From an uncultured Porphyromonas sp. (GTDB lineage: Bacteria > Bacteroidota > Bacteroidia > Bacteroidales > Porphyromonadaceae): 23,687 nt of DNA. Under the pieces are notes generated by a model. That model saw nothing but the letters and a program-made list of their open reading frames with translations, had not been told where the DNA came from and ran no database searches. The DNA lies in the NCBI RefSeq assembly GCF_934359325.1, contig NZ_CAKRLH010000007.1:1-23687 (forward strand), given 5' to 3'. Of this stretch, positions 16,248 through 23,687 are shown one piece after another; positions within the stretch are counted from its first letter, which is position 1; each line of letters opens with the position of its first letter. A program made the translations under genes and the position numbers.

Positions 16248-17153
16248 CTACTTATTTCGGGGATGGTGAGTGAGGATCTCATCGCGGAGACCGGTGAGCT
16301 CGACGTGGGTGTAGATCTCCGTCGTGGCGATGTCGGCGTGGCCGAGCATGTCCCGGATGGCGGAGAGGGAGGCGCCACCCTCTAGCAGGTGGGTGGCGAA
16401 GGAGTGACGCAGAGTGTGTGGAGAGATCGACTTCTGGATGCCCACCTCCTTGGCCAGCTCCTTGATCACCATAAATACCATCTGCCTCGAGAGCGGTCGA
16501 CCGAGCCGGCTCAGGAAGAGGAAGTCGCGGCAGCCCGGCTTCTCCTGGATCTCCTGCCGGATCGGGATGTAGTCCATGATCCGCGCTACCGCCGTGTCGG
16601 ACATCGGGATGAGTCGCTCCTTGCTCCCCTTTCCCATCACACGTAGGTACTTGTGCTCGAGGGAGAGGTCCTGAAAACGTAGCTCGCAGCACTCGCTGAC
16701 CCGCAGCCCGCAGCTGTAGAGCAGCTCCAGCATGGCGGCATTGCGCACACCGTGGGACGTGCTCAGGTCGATGCTGTCGATCATCCGGTCGATCTCCTCC
16801 ACCGCCAGCACCTCCGGTAGACGCCGTCCGATGCGCGGCGCCTCCAGCAGGTCGGTGGGATTGCTCTCTATGATCTCCTCCACGAAGAGGTATCGATAGA
16901 AGGCTCTCACCCCGCTCACCACCCGCGCCATGCTCCGGGTGTCGAGCCCCAGGTCTGCGAGGTAGGCGAGGAAGTGCTCCAGATCGGGATAGGTGAGCTT
17001 CAGCACCTCCAGCCCCTGGTCGGCGGCGTACTCGTAGAGGTGCTTGAGGTCAAAGGTGTAGCTCTTGATCGTATTGGGGCTGAGGTTTCGCCCCAGGGTG
17101 AGGTACTCCCGGAAGTCCTGCACCAGTTCGGGTAGCTGTTGCTCGTCCTTCAT
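16248..17153 (-). CDS. xerD: Tyrosine recombinase XerD
   Basis: This 301-residue site-specific recombinase is expected to resolve chromosome dimers at dif together with a XerC partner. The N-terminal core-binding domain covers about 1-110 ([19 protein letters not shown], then FYRYLFVEE). The catalytic domain has the full residue set: R151 (CGLRVSE), K175 (MGKGSK), H246 and R249 (HTLRH), H272 (LGHAD) and nucleophile Y281 (TTEIYTHV). A TTG at 17168 would add five residues, but ATG at 17153 overlaps the comF stop in an ATGA junction and gives the usual length. XerD rather than XerC is a best guess from similarity. Its last ~578 bp are duplicated at 3440-4017. Confidence 0.88.
   Translation of the reverse strand: MKDEQQLPELVQDFREYLTLGRNLSPNTIKSYTFDLKHLYEYAADQGLEVLKLTYPDLEHFLAYLADLGLDTRSMARVVSGVRAFYRYLFVEEIIESNPTDLLEAPRIGRRLPEVLAVEEIDRMIDSIDLSTSHGVRNAAMLELLYSCGLRVSECCELRFQDLSLEHKYLRVMGKGSKERLIPMSDTAVARIMDYIPIRQEIQEKPGCRDFLFLSRLGRPLSRQMVFMVIKELAKEVGIQKSISPHTLRHSFATHLLEGGASLSAIRDMLGHADIATTEIYTHVELTGLRDEILTHHPRNK
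16249..16826. repeat. Right copy of ~578-bp direct repeat (3' part of intact xerD)
   Basis: This is the partner of the copy at 3440-4017, in the same orientation with no gaps. It is the native 3' portion of the intact xerD. The identical core corresponds to 16291-16748. Confidence 0.92.
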
Positions 17154-17863
17154 GCCATCTTGCCGCAAGCGAGGGTATAGTAGGAGACGCTCTCAGCGCC
17201 TGCTGCCATCAGTGCGAGGGCACAGGCGGTAAGGGTCGAGCCGGTCGTCAGCACGTCGTCGATGATCAGTACCCTTCGGCGGGAGACGAGGTCGGGGTGA
17301 GGGGCATAGAATGCCTTCTTCATCGACTCCCATCGAGACTCTCGCCCTCGGTGGGTCTGGGTACCGTGGCTGTCCCGACGGGCGAGGAGCGTCTCATCGA
17401 GCGGGATGCCGAGGATGTCGGTGAGCCCGCGGGCGATGTAGGTCGACTGATTGTAACCCCTCCGGCGGAGACGGGAGGGCGTGAGCGGAACCGGTACCGC
17501 CACCCCTATATCAGCAAAGTGTCCCGCCCTGAGGTGCTCAGGGGCATAGAGCCGACTGAGTCGCTCTCCCAACTCGGGATGATCCTCGTACTTAATCGTA
17601 TGGATAAGGTCTCGCACGGGATTGTGGTGCGTAAAGCCTAGGTCGCTCCGGTACTCGGTGAATGGGGCATGCCCCTCCAGCCGCTTCTCAGCCTCGTAGA
17701 GTGCCTCGGATCCGGGATAGCGGGGCAGGAGGTCGAGGCAGGCGGGACAGATCATCAGTCGGTCAGCGGATAGCCGCTCGCCACAGACGAGACAGTAGTG
17801 AGGGAAGAGCGTGCTGCTCAGCTCTCTCGCCGCCACGCCGAGCCACTCTGCTACTCGTACCAT
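17150..17863 (-). CDS. comF: ComF-family phosphoribosyltransferase-like protein
   Basis: This 237-residue protein has an N-terminal zinc ribbon with C24, C27, C39 and C42 (CLVCGE and CPAC) and a C-terminal type I phosphoribosyltransferase domain with the PRPP loop VLIIDDVLTTGST (198-210). An RRGYNQS segment at 134-140 is also typical of ComF. In naturally competent bacteria ComF supports uptake or handling of single-stranded DNA; in Bacteroidota the role is usually unproven. The gene overlaps recX by 13 bp and xerD by 4 bp, so it is part of one tightly packed operon with two genes of DNA recombination. Confidence 0.88.
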   Translation of the reverse strand: MVRVAEWLGVAARELSSTLFPHYCLVCGERLSADRLMICPACLDLLPRYPGSEALYEAEKRLEGHAPFTEYRSDLGFTHHNPVRDLIHTIKYEDHPELGERLSRLYAPEHLRAGHFADIGVAVPVPLTPSRLRRRGYNQSTYIARGLTDILGIPLDETLLARRDSHGTQTHRGRESRWESMKKAFYAPHPDLVSRRRVLIIDDVLTTGSTLTACALALMAAGAESVSYYTLACGKMA

Positions 17864-18375
17864 CGCTCCTCGTCCTCATCCCCGCCCTCCACCGTGAGGT
17901 CCATCTCCCGCAGCACCTCCTCGGTGATCTCGGAGGGGTAGCCTCGCCCGTAAGCTGCGGTCATCAGTCGCCGACGCAGATCGTAGGGAGACTTCGACTT
18001 CTTGCGGTACCGCTCCAGCTTGGGTGCCAGGTAGCGCTCGAGGAGGTCGATCCACTTGGCGTCAGGGATCATCGCCAGCTCGCGCTCTATCGCCTCGTCG
18101 GAGACCCCCTTGAGCCGCAGCTCCCGCCTTAGCATAAAGGGTCCCTTGCCGAGGAACTCCGTCTTGTCCGCCACGAAGTGCCGGACATACCGCTCCTCGT
18201 CTATGAAGTGATTGGTCCTGAGCCACTCCAGGACCCGCTCCACGTCCTCTGCCGGGATGGGCTCGAGGGACCACTTGTAGAGTTTGTCGGTCACCTCCTT
18301 CGCCGACCGCTCTGCCTTGGCGCAGTAGGCTCCCGCCTTGGTCAGCAGTCTCTTGTACTCCTTCTCCTCGATCAT
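17851..18375 (-). CDS. recX: Regulatory protein RecX
   Basis: This protein of about 174 residues is rich in charged helices, with the RecX-type three-helix repeats: 'AKAERSAKEVTDKLYKW' near the N-terminus, then VERVLEWLRTNHFIDEERYVRHFV (known RecX form 'L...g.idD.rfa..fv'), then LRRELRLKGVSDEAIERELA. RecX binds RecA filaments and tempers recombinase activity. ATG at 18375 shares a base with the TGA of prmC (TGATG); the GTG just before it (18378) is a less likely start. No recA is in the window. Confidence 0.88.
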   Translation of the reverse strand: MIEEKEYKRLLTKAGAYCAKAERSAKEVTDKLYKWSLEPIPAEDVERVLEWLRTNHFIDEERYVRHFVADKTEFLGKGPFMLRRELRLKGVSDEAIERELAMIPDAKWIDLLERYLAPKLERYRKKSKSPYDLRRRLMTAAYGRGYPSEITEEVLREMDLTVEGGDEDEERWYE

Positions 18376-19211
18376 CACTTCTCCGCAAGTAGGAATCGCC
18401 GCTCCCCACGAAAGCCGGGAGCGAAGGTGACATCATACTCTCTCGCGACAAATAGGTGCCACAGTCGGTCAGCGGCGAGGGGATTGATCTCCAGCGCATA
18501 TCGGGGTGCAGGACAGCGATCGAGGATGGCCTCGTAGAAGAGTGCCGGCTCGTCGTCCGGGACGAAGAGTGCCTCCGCAGGCTCCCGCTCCGTCACGTGC
18601 GGCGCCATCTCCTGACGCTCCCGATCGAGGATGTAGGGAGGGTTGCTCACCACAAGGTCGACAGGGTGGGGAAGGGTAAAGGTGTCGAGGAGCAGGTCTG
18701 CCCTGAGGACGGACACCCGGTCGGAGAGACCGAGGGCCTCGGCATTTTGCCGTGCCAGTCGGACGGCATCCGGGCTGACGTCTATGGCGGTGACACGGAT
18801 CTCAGGGTGGCGGTGAGCAAGGAGAAGGGCGATGGCGCCGGTACCGGTGCCGAGGTCTGCCACTTCTTCCCCATCTCGAAGCCAGTTCCTCTCATCGATC
18901 AGGTCGCAGAGGGTGGCTGTCTCCGGGCGGGGGATAAGTACTCCGGGGGCGGTCGCCAGCGTCAGCTCCCCGAAGTCGGCACGACCGAGGATGTACTGCA
19001 GTGGCTCGTGCTCTAAGAGCCGATCGGTGTAGTCCGTGAGGGTCTCGGTCTCCTTTTTCGTAAGTTTGTAGTCGGAGAGGATCATCTCAGGGTAGCCCCT
19101 CCCCGTCACCTCCTCGAGAAGACGACGGGAGAGTCCGGCAGCCTCCCGCCGGTCGGTATAATAGCCGGCGAGGCGCTCTGCGGTATGACGACAATAGCCC
19201 TGGATATCCAT
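18375..19211 (-). CDS. prmC: Peptide chain release factor N5-glutamine methyltransferase PrmC
   Basis: With ATG at 19211 this is a 278-residue SAM-dependent enzyme that methylates the GGQ glutamine of release factors RF1 and RF2. Visible features are the N-terminal helical domain, IPRPET (93-98), SAM motif I DLGTGTG (119-125), IDVSPDAV (143-150) and the catalytic NPPY (190-193). The open frame reaches back to 19496, but that extension covers the divergent ribD start and has no family similarity, so I reject it. ATG at 19232 would add seven residues; a TATCTTTG promoter element between the two favours 19211. It is the first gene of the prmC-recX-comF-xerD operon. Confidence 0.9.
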   Translation of the reverse strand: MDIQGYCRHTAERLAGYYTDRREAAGLSRRLLEEVTGRGYPEMILSDYKLTKKETETLTDYTDRLLEHEPLQYILGRADFGELTLATAPGVLIPRPETATLCDLIDERNWLRDGEEVADLGTGTGAIALLLAHRHPEIRVTAIDVSPDAVRLARQNAEALGLSDRVSVLRADLLLDTFTLPHPVDLVVSNPPYILDRERQEMAPHVTEREPAEALFVPDDEPALFYEAILDRCPAPRYALEINPLAADRLWHLFVAREYDVTFAPGFRGERRFLLAEK

Positions 19212-19217
19212 ATGTAG

Positions 19218-19246
19218 CAAAGATACAAGCATTTTCCATAAACAAT
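19218..19246 (-). promoter_or_regulatory. Candidate promoter of the prmC operon
   Basis: On the minus strand, TATCTTTG (19225-19218) is a full match to the Bacteroidota -7 consensus TAnnTTTG. An ATTG at 19246-19243 could be the -33 element, but the spacer is 17 bp, shorter than the usual 19-21. The start of transcription would be within a few bases of the prmC ATG, so the mRNA would be nearly leaderless. Confidence 0.5.
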
Positions 19247-20228
19247 GACAAGTGACGACGAGAGATACATGTGGCGAGCCGTCGACCTCGCCCGCCGTGC
19301 TGAGCTGCAGGCTGTCTGCCCCAATCCCCGTGTCGGAGCGGTGCTGGTCTGGCAGGATAGGGTCATCGGTGAGGGGTATCATCAGCGGTGCGGAGAGGGG
19401 CATGCGGAGGTGAATTGTCTCGCCTCTGTTGCCCCCGAGGATGAGTCGAAGATCCCCGACAGCACGCTCTACGTCACTCTCGAGCCCTGCTCCCATCAGG
19501 GACGAACCCCCTCCTGCGCCCGTATGCTGATCTCAAGGGGCATCCGGCGGGTGGTCGTCGGCTGCCTGGATCCGAATCCGCTCGTCTCCGGACGGGGGAT
19601 CAGCCTCCTGCGCCAGTCCGGCGTAGAGGTCTCCGCCGGCTGCCTCGAGGAGCAGTGCCGGCAGGTGGCGCGTGTTTTTCTCACCAATCAGGAGCAAGGA
19701 AGACCATATATTATTCTGAAGTGGGCGGAGTCGGCGGATCACTTCCTCGATCGGCTTCGGCAAAGCTCGGAAGAGCGCCCGGTCACTTTCTCCACCCCTC
19801 ATACCCGGATGCTGGTTCACCGGCTCCGGAGCTGCTGCAGCGGGATTATGGTGGGCAGGAGGACCCTTGAGCTGGATCGCCCGTCGCTCACCAATCGCTA
19901 CTGGCCGCTCTCGCCCTACTCGCCTAAGCGCTTTCTCCTCTCCTCGCAGGAGGTCGACCTGGATCCCGGTTGGGAGCTCCTCCGCAGCGTCTCGCCGGAG
20001 AGTATGTCCTACCTTCTGATGGAGAATGTCACCTCCCTCCTCGTCGAGGGAGGGGCAGAGACGCTGAGGGCGTTCCTGGAGGCGGACTTCTGGGATGAGA
20101 TCTACGTGGAGCAGGTACCGGATGTGACGCTCGGTGAGGGGGTGAAAGCTCCGTCGCTTAACGCGCTGACTCCTGACCGCATCCTGCTACGCGACCGACA
20201 CCTGCTCTATCACTACACGAGAGAGTGA
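19245..20228 (+). CDS. ribD: Bifunctional riboflavin biosynthesis deaminase/reductase RibD
   Basis: This 327-residue enzyme carries out the second and third steps from GTP toward riboflavin. The N-terminal cytidine-deaminase-like domain has HAE (H53, E55) and the zinc ligands in LEPCSHQGRTPSC (C82, C91). The C-terminal domain (about 145-327) is the NADPH-dependent reductase, with YIILKWAESADHFL, the substrate/cofactor loop SGIMVGRRTLELDRPSLTNR, and VEGGAETLRAFLE. It starts 33 bp from the divergent prmC ATG and overlaps the next gene by 4 bp. No FMN or other riboswitch is seen upstream. Confidence 0.94.
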   Translation: MTSDDERYMWRAVDLARRAELQAVCPNPRVGAVLVWQDRVIGEGYHQRCGEGHAEVNCLASVAPEDESKIPDSTLYVTLEPCSHQGRTPSCARMLISRGIRRVVVGCLDPNPLVSGRGISLLRQSGVEVSAGCLEEQCRQVARVFLTNQEQGRPYIILKWAESADHFLDRLRQSSEERPVTFSTPHTRMLVHRLRSCCSGIMVGRRTLELDRPSLTNRYWPLSPYSPKRFLLSSQEVDLDPGWELLRSVSPESMSYLLMENVTSLLVEGGAETLRAFLEADFWDEIYVEQVPDVTLGEGVKAPSLNALTPDRILLRDRHLLYHYTRE

Positions 20229-21262
20229 TCCTCCATTACTTCAATCCCGGGTACGAACTCTCCGCTAAGCGGCGGCAGCCTCACTACACACCAACGAAAC
20301 CTGTCAGGCAGCTGCGGCATGATCTCGCCACCCTGCCGATCTACTACGCTGCGGAGGGCGAGGGGGTGCTGGTGCCGGAGGACCTCCCTATGGAGCTGCG
20401 GACAGAGCAAATGGTCAGCCGGGTGGAGGCTGGCGACCGGATTATACCGTGGGGAGCGGCTCCTGAAGTCCCCGGGATCGAGTATGACCCGGATGAGATG
20501 CGCCGGCTCGCGAGTCGGGAGCGGTCACTGGAGTTGTGGGAAAAACTATACGAACCATCGCTCTTCGGCCCTATGATGCCGCCTCGGCGGGTGTCGAGGG
20601 AGAGCGAATTGCCAAAGGAGGCCCGCTGGGTCGCCAAGCTCGACTTCAGCAGCTCCGGTCGTGGGGTCTTCTTCCCGAAGTCCATACCGGAGCTTCGTGA
20701 GATGCTCCAGAAGCATCAGGAGCTCTACTTAGAGCCGTGGCTCGATCGGGTGGCAGACCGAGGGTACGAGTTTGTCCGCCACCCCGATGGCGGGATCGAG
20801 TACGTGGGTGTCCATCTCTTCACCACCGGTCAGGGTCGCTATGGTGCCAGTCTCGTCGCCCCCCGGGAGGTGGTGCTGGAGCAACTCCGCCGGCAGCCCA
20901 CCACGCCCACGCACGAGGAGTATGTGGCGCATCTGCTGGAGCGACTCCGAGACTACGACTTCCACGGCTACACCGGTCTCTTCGGCATCGACACCGTGGT
21001 CTGGATGGATGGCGACCACCTGCGGCTCGCCCCCTCTGTGGAGATCAATCTCCGGCGGACGATGGGGCACATCGCCCTCGAGCTGTCGCGCCGCTACGCC
21101 GAGCCAAGCGGCCAGACCTACCTCTACGAGATCACCTCCCCTCAGAGCCTCACCGGCCTCCCCCTCTACCTCACCGACTCTCCCCTGAGCGACGCTCCCA
21201 CGCTGCTCACCCCGATCTTACCCGACACCCGATTTGCCGCCCTCCTCCGCCCCTATTATTGA
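20225..21262 (+). CDS. ATP-grasp-like protein of unknown function
   Basis: This 345-residue protein begins with MILHYFNPGYELSA, a start I recall from conserved Bacteroidota hypothetical proteins. The C-terminal half suggests an ATP-grasp fold: WVAKLDFSSSGRGVFF (K138, with a glycine-rich loop after it), LYLEPWLDR (EPW at 170-172), GYTGLFGIDTVVW, and the probable metal-binding end EINLRRTMGH (about 273-282, like the 'E.N.R..mG' of ATP-grasp ligases). Such enzymes join a carboxylate to an amine or thiol using ATP. The start is GTG, overlapping the ribD stop in a GTGA junction, so expression is coupled to riboflavin synthesis. No substrate can be named. Confidence 0.7.
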   Translation: MILHYFNPGYELSAKRRQPHYTPTKPVRQLRHDLATLPIYYAAEGEGVLVPEDLPMELRTEQMVSRVEAGDRIIPWGAAPEVPGIEYDPDEMRRLASRERSLELWEKLYEPSLFGPMMPPRRVSRESELPKEARWVAKLDFSSSGRGVFFPKSIPELREMLQKHQELYLEPWLDRVADRGYEFVRHPDGGIEYVGVHLFTTGQGRYGASLVAPREVVLEQLRRQPTTPTHEEYVAHLLERLRDYDFHGYTGLFGIDTVVWMDGDHLRLAPSVEINLRRTMGHIALELSRRYAEPSGQTYLYEITSPQSLTGLPLYLTDSPLSDAPTLLTPILPDTRFAALLRPYY

Positions 21263-21332
21263 GATATACCGACTTGTTAGTATTTTGGTTATATTTGTAT
21301 AGGTGTTGAATGGATTTATAGCCAGTCAAGAG

Positions 21333-21363
21333 TTGAAAGTCTTTTGGAACCCTCTTACTTTAT
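21333..21363 (+). promoter_or_regulatory. Weak candidate promoter for the restriction-modification genes
   Basis: TTG (21333-21335) and TACTTTAT (21356-21363) are 20 bp apart but the -7 match is imperfect. Another good -7 word, TATATTTG (21290-21297), lacks a partner at the right distance. Either could serve the methyltransferase gene that starts at 21409. Confidence 0.3.
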
Positions 21364-21408
21364 AGCGCTGGAAATTCGTTCTTTTTCCATCATCCTATTT
21401 ATGTAGTA

Positions 21409-22704
21409 ATGTTACTTAGTACCAAACATACGATTGTCAATGGCGATAGTCGCCATATGGCAGAACTTTCTGATGAAAGCGTTCACTTAATAGTAACATC
21501 CCCTCCCTACTGGCAGCTGAAAGATTATGGGGTAGATGATCAGATTGGTTTTAACGATGATTACGAGACCTATGTCAATCACTTAAACTTAGTATGGAGT
21601 GAGTGTTTTAGGGTGTTGCAGAAAGGTTGCCGCTTATGTGTGAATATAGGCGACCAGTTCGCCCGCTCCACTTACTATGGACGATACAAAGTTATTCCAA
21701 TTCATACAGAAATTATAAAATTCTGTGAGGTGATCGGTTTTGACTTTATGGGGCAAATAATCTGGCAGAAATCAACCACTATGAATACATCCGGAGGGGG
21801 GAGCGTTATGGGTAGCTATCCATACCCAAGAAATGGTATCGTAAAATTAGACTTTGAGTACATTCTGTTGTTTAAAAAACGGGGTGTGGCACCCAAACCT
21901 TCAAAACAACAGAAAGAAAGCGCGGCTATGACTAACGAAGAGTGGAATACCTACTTTAGCGGTCATTGGTACTTCAATGGAGCTAAGCAGGATAAACACT
22001 TAGCTATGTTTCCGGAAGAACTACCTCGCCGACTCATCAAAATGTTTTCGTTTCCTGGAGAAACGGTTTTAGATCCATTTTTGGGAAGTGGCACTACATC
22101 ATTGGCGGCAAGAAAATTGGGCAGAAATTCTATCGGGTACGAGATCAACGAGAACTTTCTACCCGTTATCACGAGCAAAATAAGAGAAGGGTCTCTTTTA
22201 GAAGAGACTGAGATTAAAGTTCTCAAGCAGACTAGGAAGGTTAACGACTTTAACATACTTATAAGCCAGTTGCCATACCAATTTGTGGACTTCCACCGAT
22301 TGGATAAGAAGATAGATGTGAAGAAGTTGCAATATGGATCAAAAATTGATGCAAATAGCAGTGGAAAACGGAATGATCTCTTTTCCGTGAAAGCTGTTTT
22401 TAGCCCTGAGTTACTTCAGCTAAGTAATGATCTGAAAATTAGGCTGATAGGAATAAAGAGGAATCTTTTGACGTCCGACCAAGCCGTTGCCTATCTCGTA
22501 AATCTTGTCCGTGGAAAACGGGTTTTTATAAGATATGATAGTGTAAAGTATGATGAAGAAAATAATCTTATGGTCTACCTCTACCTAGAGAATATGACGT
22601 TTGTCAATGCTCACCTTCTTAAGAGAAAGTTAGCAACTGTGGATTGCTCGTTTGACTTTAAGTATAAGTCTAAATTTATGGCACTTGTGAATGCCGACAG
22701 ATAG
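21409..22704 (+). CDS. Beta-class DNA methyltransferase of a type II R-M system (probable m4C)
   Basis: This 431-residue protein has the catalytic motif first, TSPPYW at 30-35, and the SAM-binding motif later, DPFLGSGTT at 222-230, followed by GRNSIGYEINENF. That order is the beta class, and TSPPYW is typical of N4-cytosine enzymes, although SPPY alone does not exclude adenine. Residues ~265-431 form a C-terminal extension without a motif I can name, perhaps for target recognition. The paired endonuclease looks MjaI-like, which would make the target CTAG. Codon use and base composition are clearly more AT-rich than the preceding genes, suggesting acquisition by transfer. Confidence 0.88.
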   Translation: MLLSTKHTIVNGDSRHMAELSDESVHLIVTSPPYWQLKDYGVDDQIGFNDDYETYVNHLNLVWSECFRVLQKGCRLCVNIGDQFARSTYYGRYKVIPIHTEIIKFCEVIGFDFMGQIIWQKSTTMNTSGGGSVMGSYPYPRNGIVKLDFEYILLFKKRGVAPKPSKQQKESAAMTNEEWNTYFSGHWYFNGAKQDKHLAMFPEELPRRLIKMFSFPGETVLDPFLGSGTTSLAARKLGRNSIGYEINENFLPVITSKIREGSLLEETEIKVLKQTRKVNDFNILISQLPYQFVDFHRLDKKIDVKKLQYGSKIDANSSGKRNDLFSVKAVFSPELLQLSNDLKIRLIGIKRNLLTSDQAVAYLVNLVRGKRVFIRYDSVKYDEENNLMVYLYLENMTFVNAHLLKRKLATVDCSFDFKYKSKFMALVNADR

Positions 22705-22782
22705 TCTATTGTCAAACTACTACCACTTGAATTGAGATAAGTCCTCGATAATCACAACTCTACTTGAACATTTTATCACGAG

Positions 22783-23493
22783 ATGAAAAAGAGTAACGTT
22801 AAGAAGTACTCAATGGAGTTTGGCAAGAAGGAGAAAGTCCTTAACTACGCCACTCAAACATATCAACTATCCAGACCCAAAAAAGTTGGAGCGGTTATGG
22901 CACTCATTAGAGAGTGTCAGCCTGATACTATTGAGGAGTGGCGGGAGTGGTACTTTGAGAACGCCAAAACGGCAGGTAAAAATCAAGTCAAAATAACCGA
23001 AAAAAGCATACGAGAGCTTGGAGAACGATTGTACGAAAAGATACAGGTAGTTGTGATCCCCGAATGGTCTGCAGCGTTTCGTAGCCTAACGAAGCAGGAT
23101 TGTTGTGATTACATTTACAATCTGACAATTAATCGTACTTACGATGGTTACTTGCGAGAAAAATCAGTGGTGAATGGTTATTTGGCAGAAGAATTCAGCG
23201 ATGTTGATTTTGAAGAGAGCCCAGAGGAATTAGACCATGCAGGTGATGTCGACTATATTGGTTTCGTTGACAAGTCAAGATCAATTGCTTTCGGTCTTCA
23301 GATTAAGCCGATAACGGCTATGGCTAATTTTGGCAATTATTCTGTGTCAGAGAGGATGCAAGCAAGCTTTGATAGCTTTAGTCGAGATTTTAAAGGAAAG
23401 GTATTTATAGTTTATAGTGTTGATAACGAGATCAATAATTTGTCTGTTGTTGAGGAAATTCGTGCAGAAATCCAGAGGTTGAGAAGTCTTTGA
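22783..23493 (+). CDS. MjaI-like type II restriction endonuclease
   Basis: This 236-residue protein follows the methyltransferase by 78 bp. The N-terminal segment NYATQTYQLSRPKKVGAV, then MALIRECQPDTIEEWREWYF, matches what I remember of the MjaI family, whose founder cuts CTAG. A probable PD-(D/E)XK-type active site is GDVDYIGFVD...FGLQIKP, with D155/D157 and Q173/K175, so the usual E of ExK would be Q. ATG at 22783 is the only sensible start. The gene is AT-rich like its partner. The family call is from recall, not a search, and the CTAG target is inferred from it. Confidence 0.72.
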   Translation: MKKSNVKKYSMEFGKKEKVLNYATQTYQLSRPKKVGAVMALIRECQPDTIEEWREWYFENAKTAGKNQVKITEKSIRELGERLYEKIQVVVIPEWSAAFRSLTKQDCCDYIYNLTINRTYDGYLREKSVVNGYLAEEFSDVDFEESPEELDHAGDVDYIGFVDKSRSIAFGLQIKPITAMANFGNYSVSERMQASFDSFSRDFKGKVFIVYSVDNEINNLSVVEEIRAEIQRLRSL

Positions 23494-23622
23494 TGATAGA
23501 GACTATTTTGTGGGCTTAGTATGGTTTGGACAGAGCGGTTTTGTCAAAATTGCCGTCCCGTGTGCACTCTTGATATAATCGGGGTAATACGAAACCAGTT
23601 GGCAAAAATAAAGTGGTAAAAA

Positions 23623-23687
23623 ATGGGTACTTTTGCCCAGCGAGACAGAAAAAATCATTACAATCAATACGTTCATCATATCTATGA
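23623..23687 (+). CDS. Possible 5' end of an unidentified gene, partial at right edge
   Basis: From ATG at 23623 the frame stays open to the window end, giving MGTFAQRDRKNHYNQYVHHI and one more residue. There is an inverted pair GGCAAAA (23601-23607) and TTTTGCC (23631-23637) around the start. The fragment is too short to identify and could be chance. The rest of 23494-23622 holds nothing I can support. Confidence 0.25.
   Translation, partial: MGTFAQRDRKNHYNQYVHHIY

Noticed and set aside
17154..17168. TTG start adding five residues to XerD
   Set aside because: ATG at 17153 forms an ATGA overlap with comF, as is usual in this operon.
19212..19496. N-terminal extension of prmC to 373 residues
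   Set aside because: It would overlap the divergent ribD start and a TATCTTTG promoter word, and it lacks PrmC similarity.
1..23687. CRISPR arrays, tRNA or rRNA genes
   Set aside because: None seen on either strand; the only short repeats are protein-level solenoid repeats.

Overview
The window looks like a chromosome segment of a GC-rich member of the Bacteroidota, most likely order Bacteroidales and perhaps a Porphyromonas-like genus; the genus is a guess. The grounds are the Bacteroidota-type promoter elements (TTTG and TAnnTTTG), the TonB receptor with many surface lipoproteins (DUF4988, DUF5018, DUF5074 and PKD-like architectures), and the compact prmC-recX-comF-xerD block.

Layout. (1) 1-3430, plus strand: the 3' end of a GT4-like glycosyltransferase, then four overlapping glycosyltransferase genes (three related GT2 enzymes and one of the DSDEF type), a polysaccharide assembly block. 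(2) 3439-4017, minus strand: a 5'-truncated second copy of xerD. (3) 4018-16051, plus strand: a vitamin B12 (cobamide) uptake operon. It has a Bacteroidota promoter (4330-4361), a clear cobalamin riboswitch (4369-4563), and six genes: a stalked beta-propeller lipoprotein, a BtuB-like TonB-dependent receptor, a BtuG-like propeller lipoprotein, a PKD-like lipoprotein, and two paralogous DUF5018/beta-solenoid lipoproteins. A strong hairpin terminator follows. (4) 16248-19211, minus strand: the tightly overlapping operon prmC-recX-comF-xerD, read from high to low coordinates. (5) 19245-21262, plus strand: ribD overlapping an ATP-grasp-like gene. (6) 21409-23493, plus strand: a visibly AT-richer restriction-modification pair, a beta-class (probably m4C) methyltransferase and an MjaI-like endonuclease, probably CTAG-specific and probably acquired by transfer. 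A possible partial ORF runs off the right edge.

How the parts work together. The riboswitch should shut down the uptake operon when cobalamin is plentiful. The surface lipoproteins would capture cobamides and pass them to the BtuB channel. No inner-membrane BtuCDF transporter is in the window. The two solenoid lipoproteins and the stalked propeller are the least explained parts and are the best candidates for new cobamide-capture or surface-display proteins.

The most striking structural feature is that the whole B12 operon lies between two direct repeats of the last ~578 bp of xerD. One is the intact gene and the other is a truncated copy beside the glycosyltransferases. Recombination between them would remove 12,809 bp and still leave an intact xerD, so the operon looks like a segment inserted by single-crossover (Campbell-type) integration or a related duplication. 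The repeats are identical over a central ~458 bp and differ only near their ends, which suggests later gene conversion.
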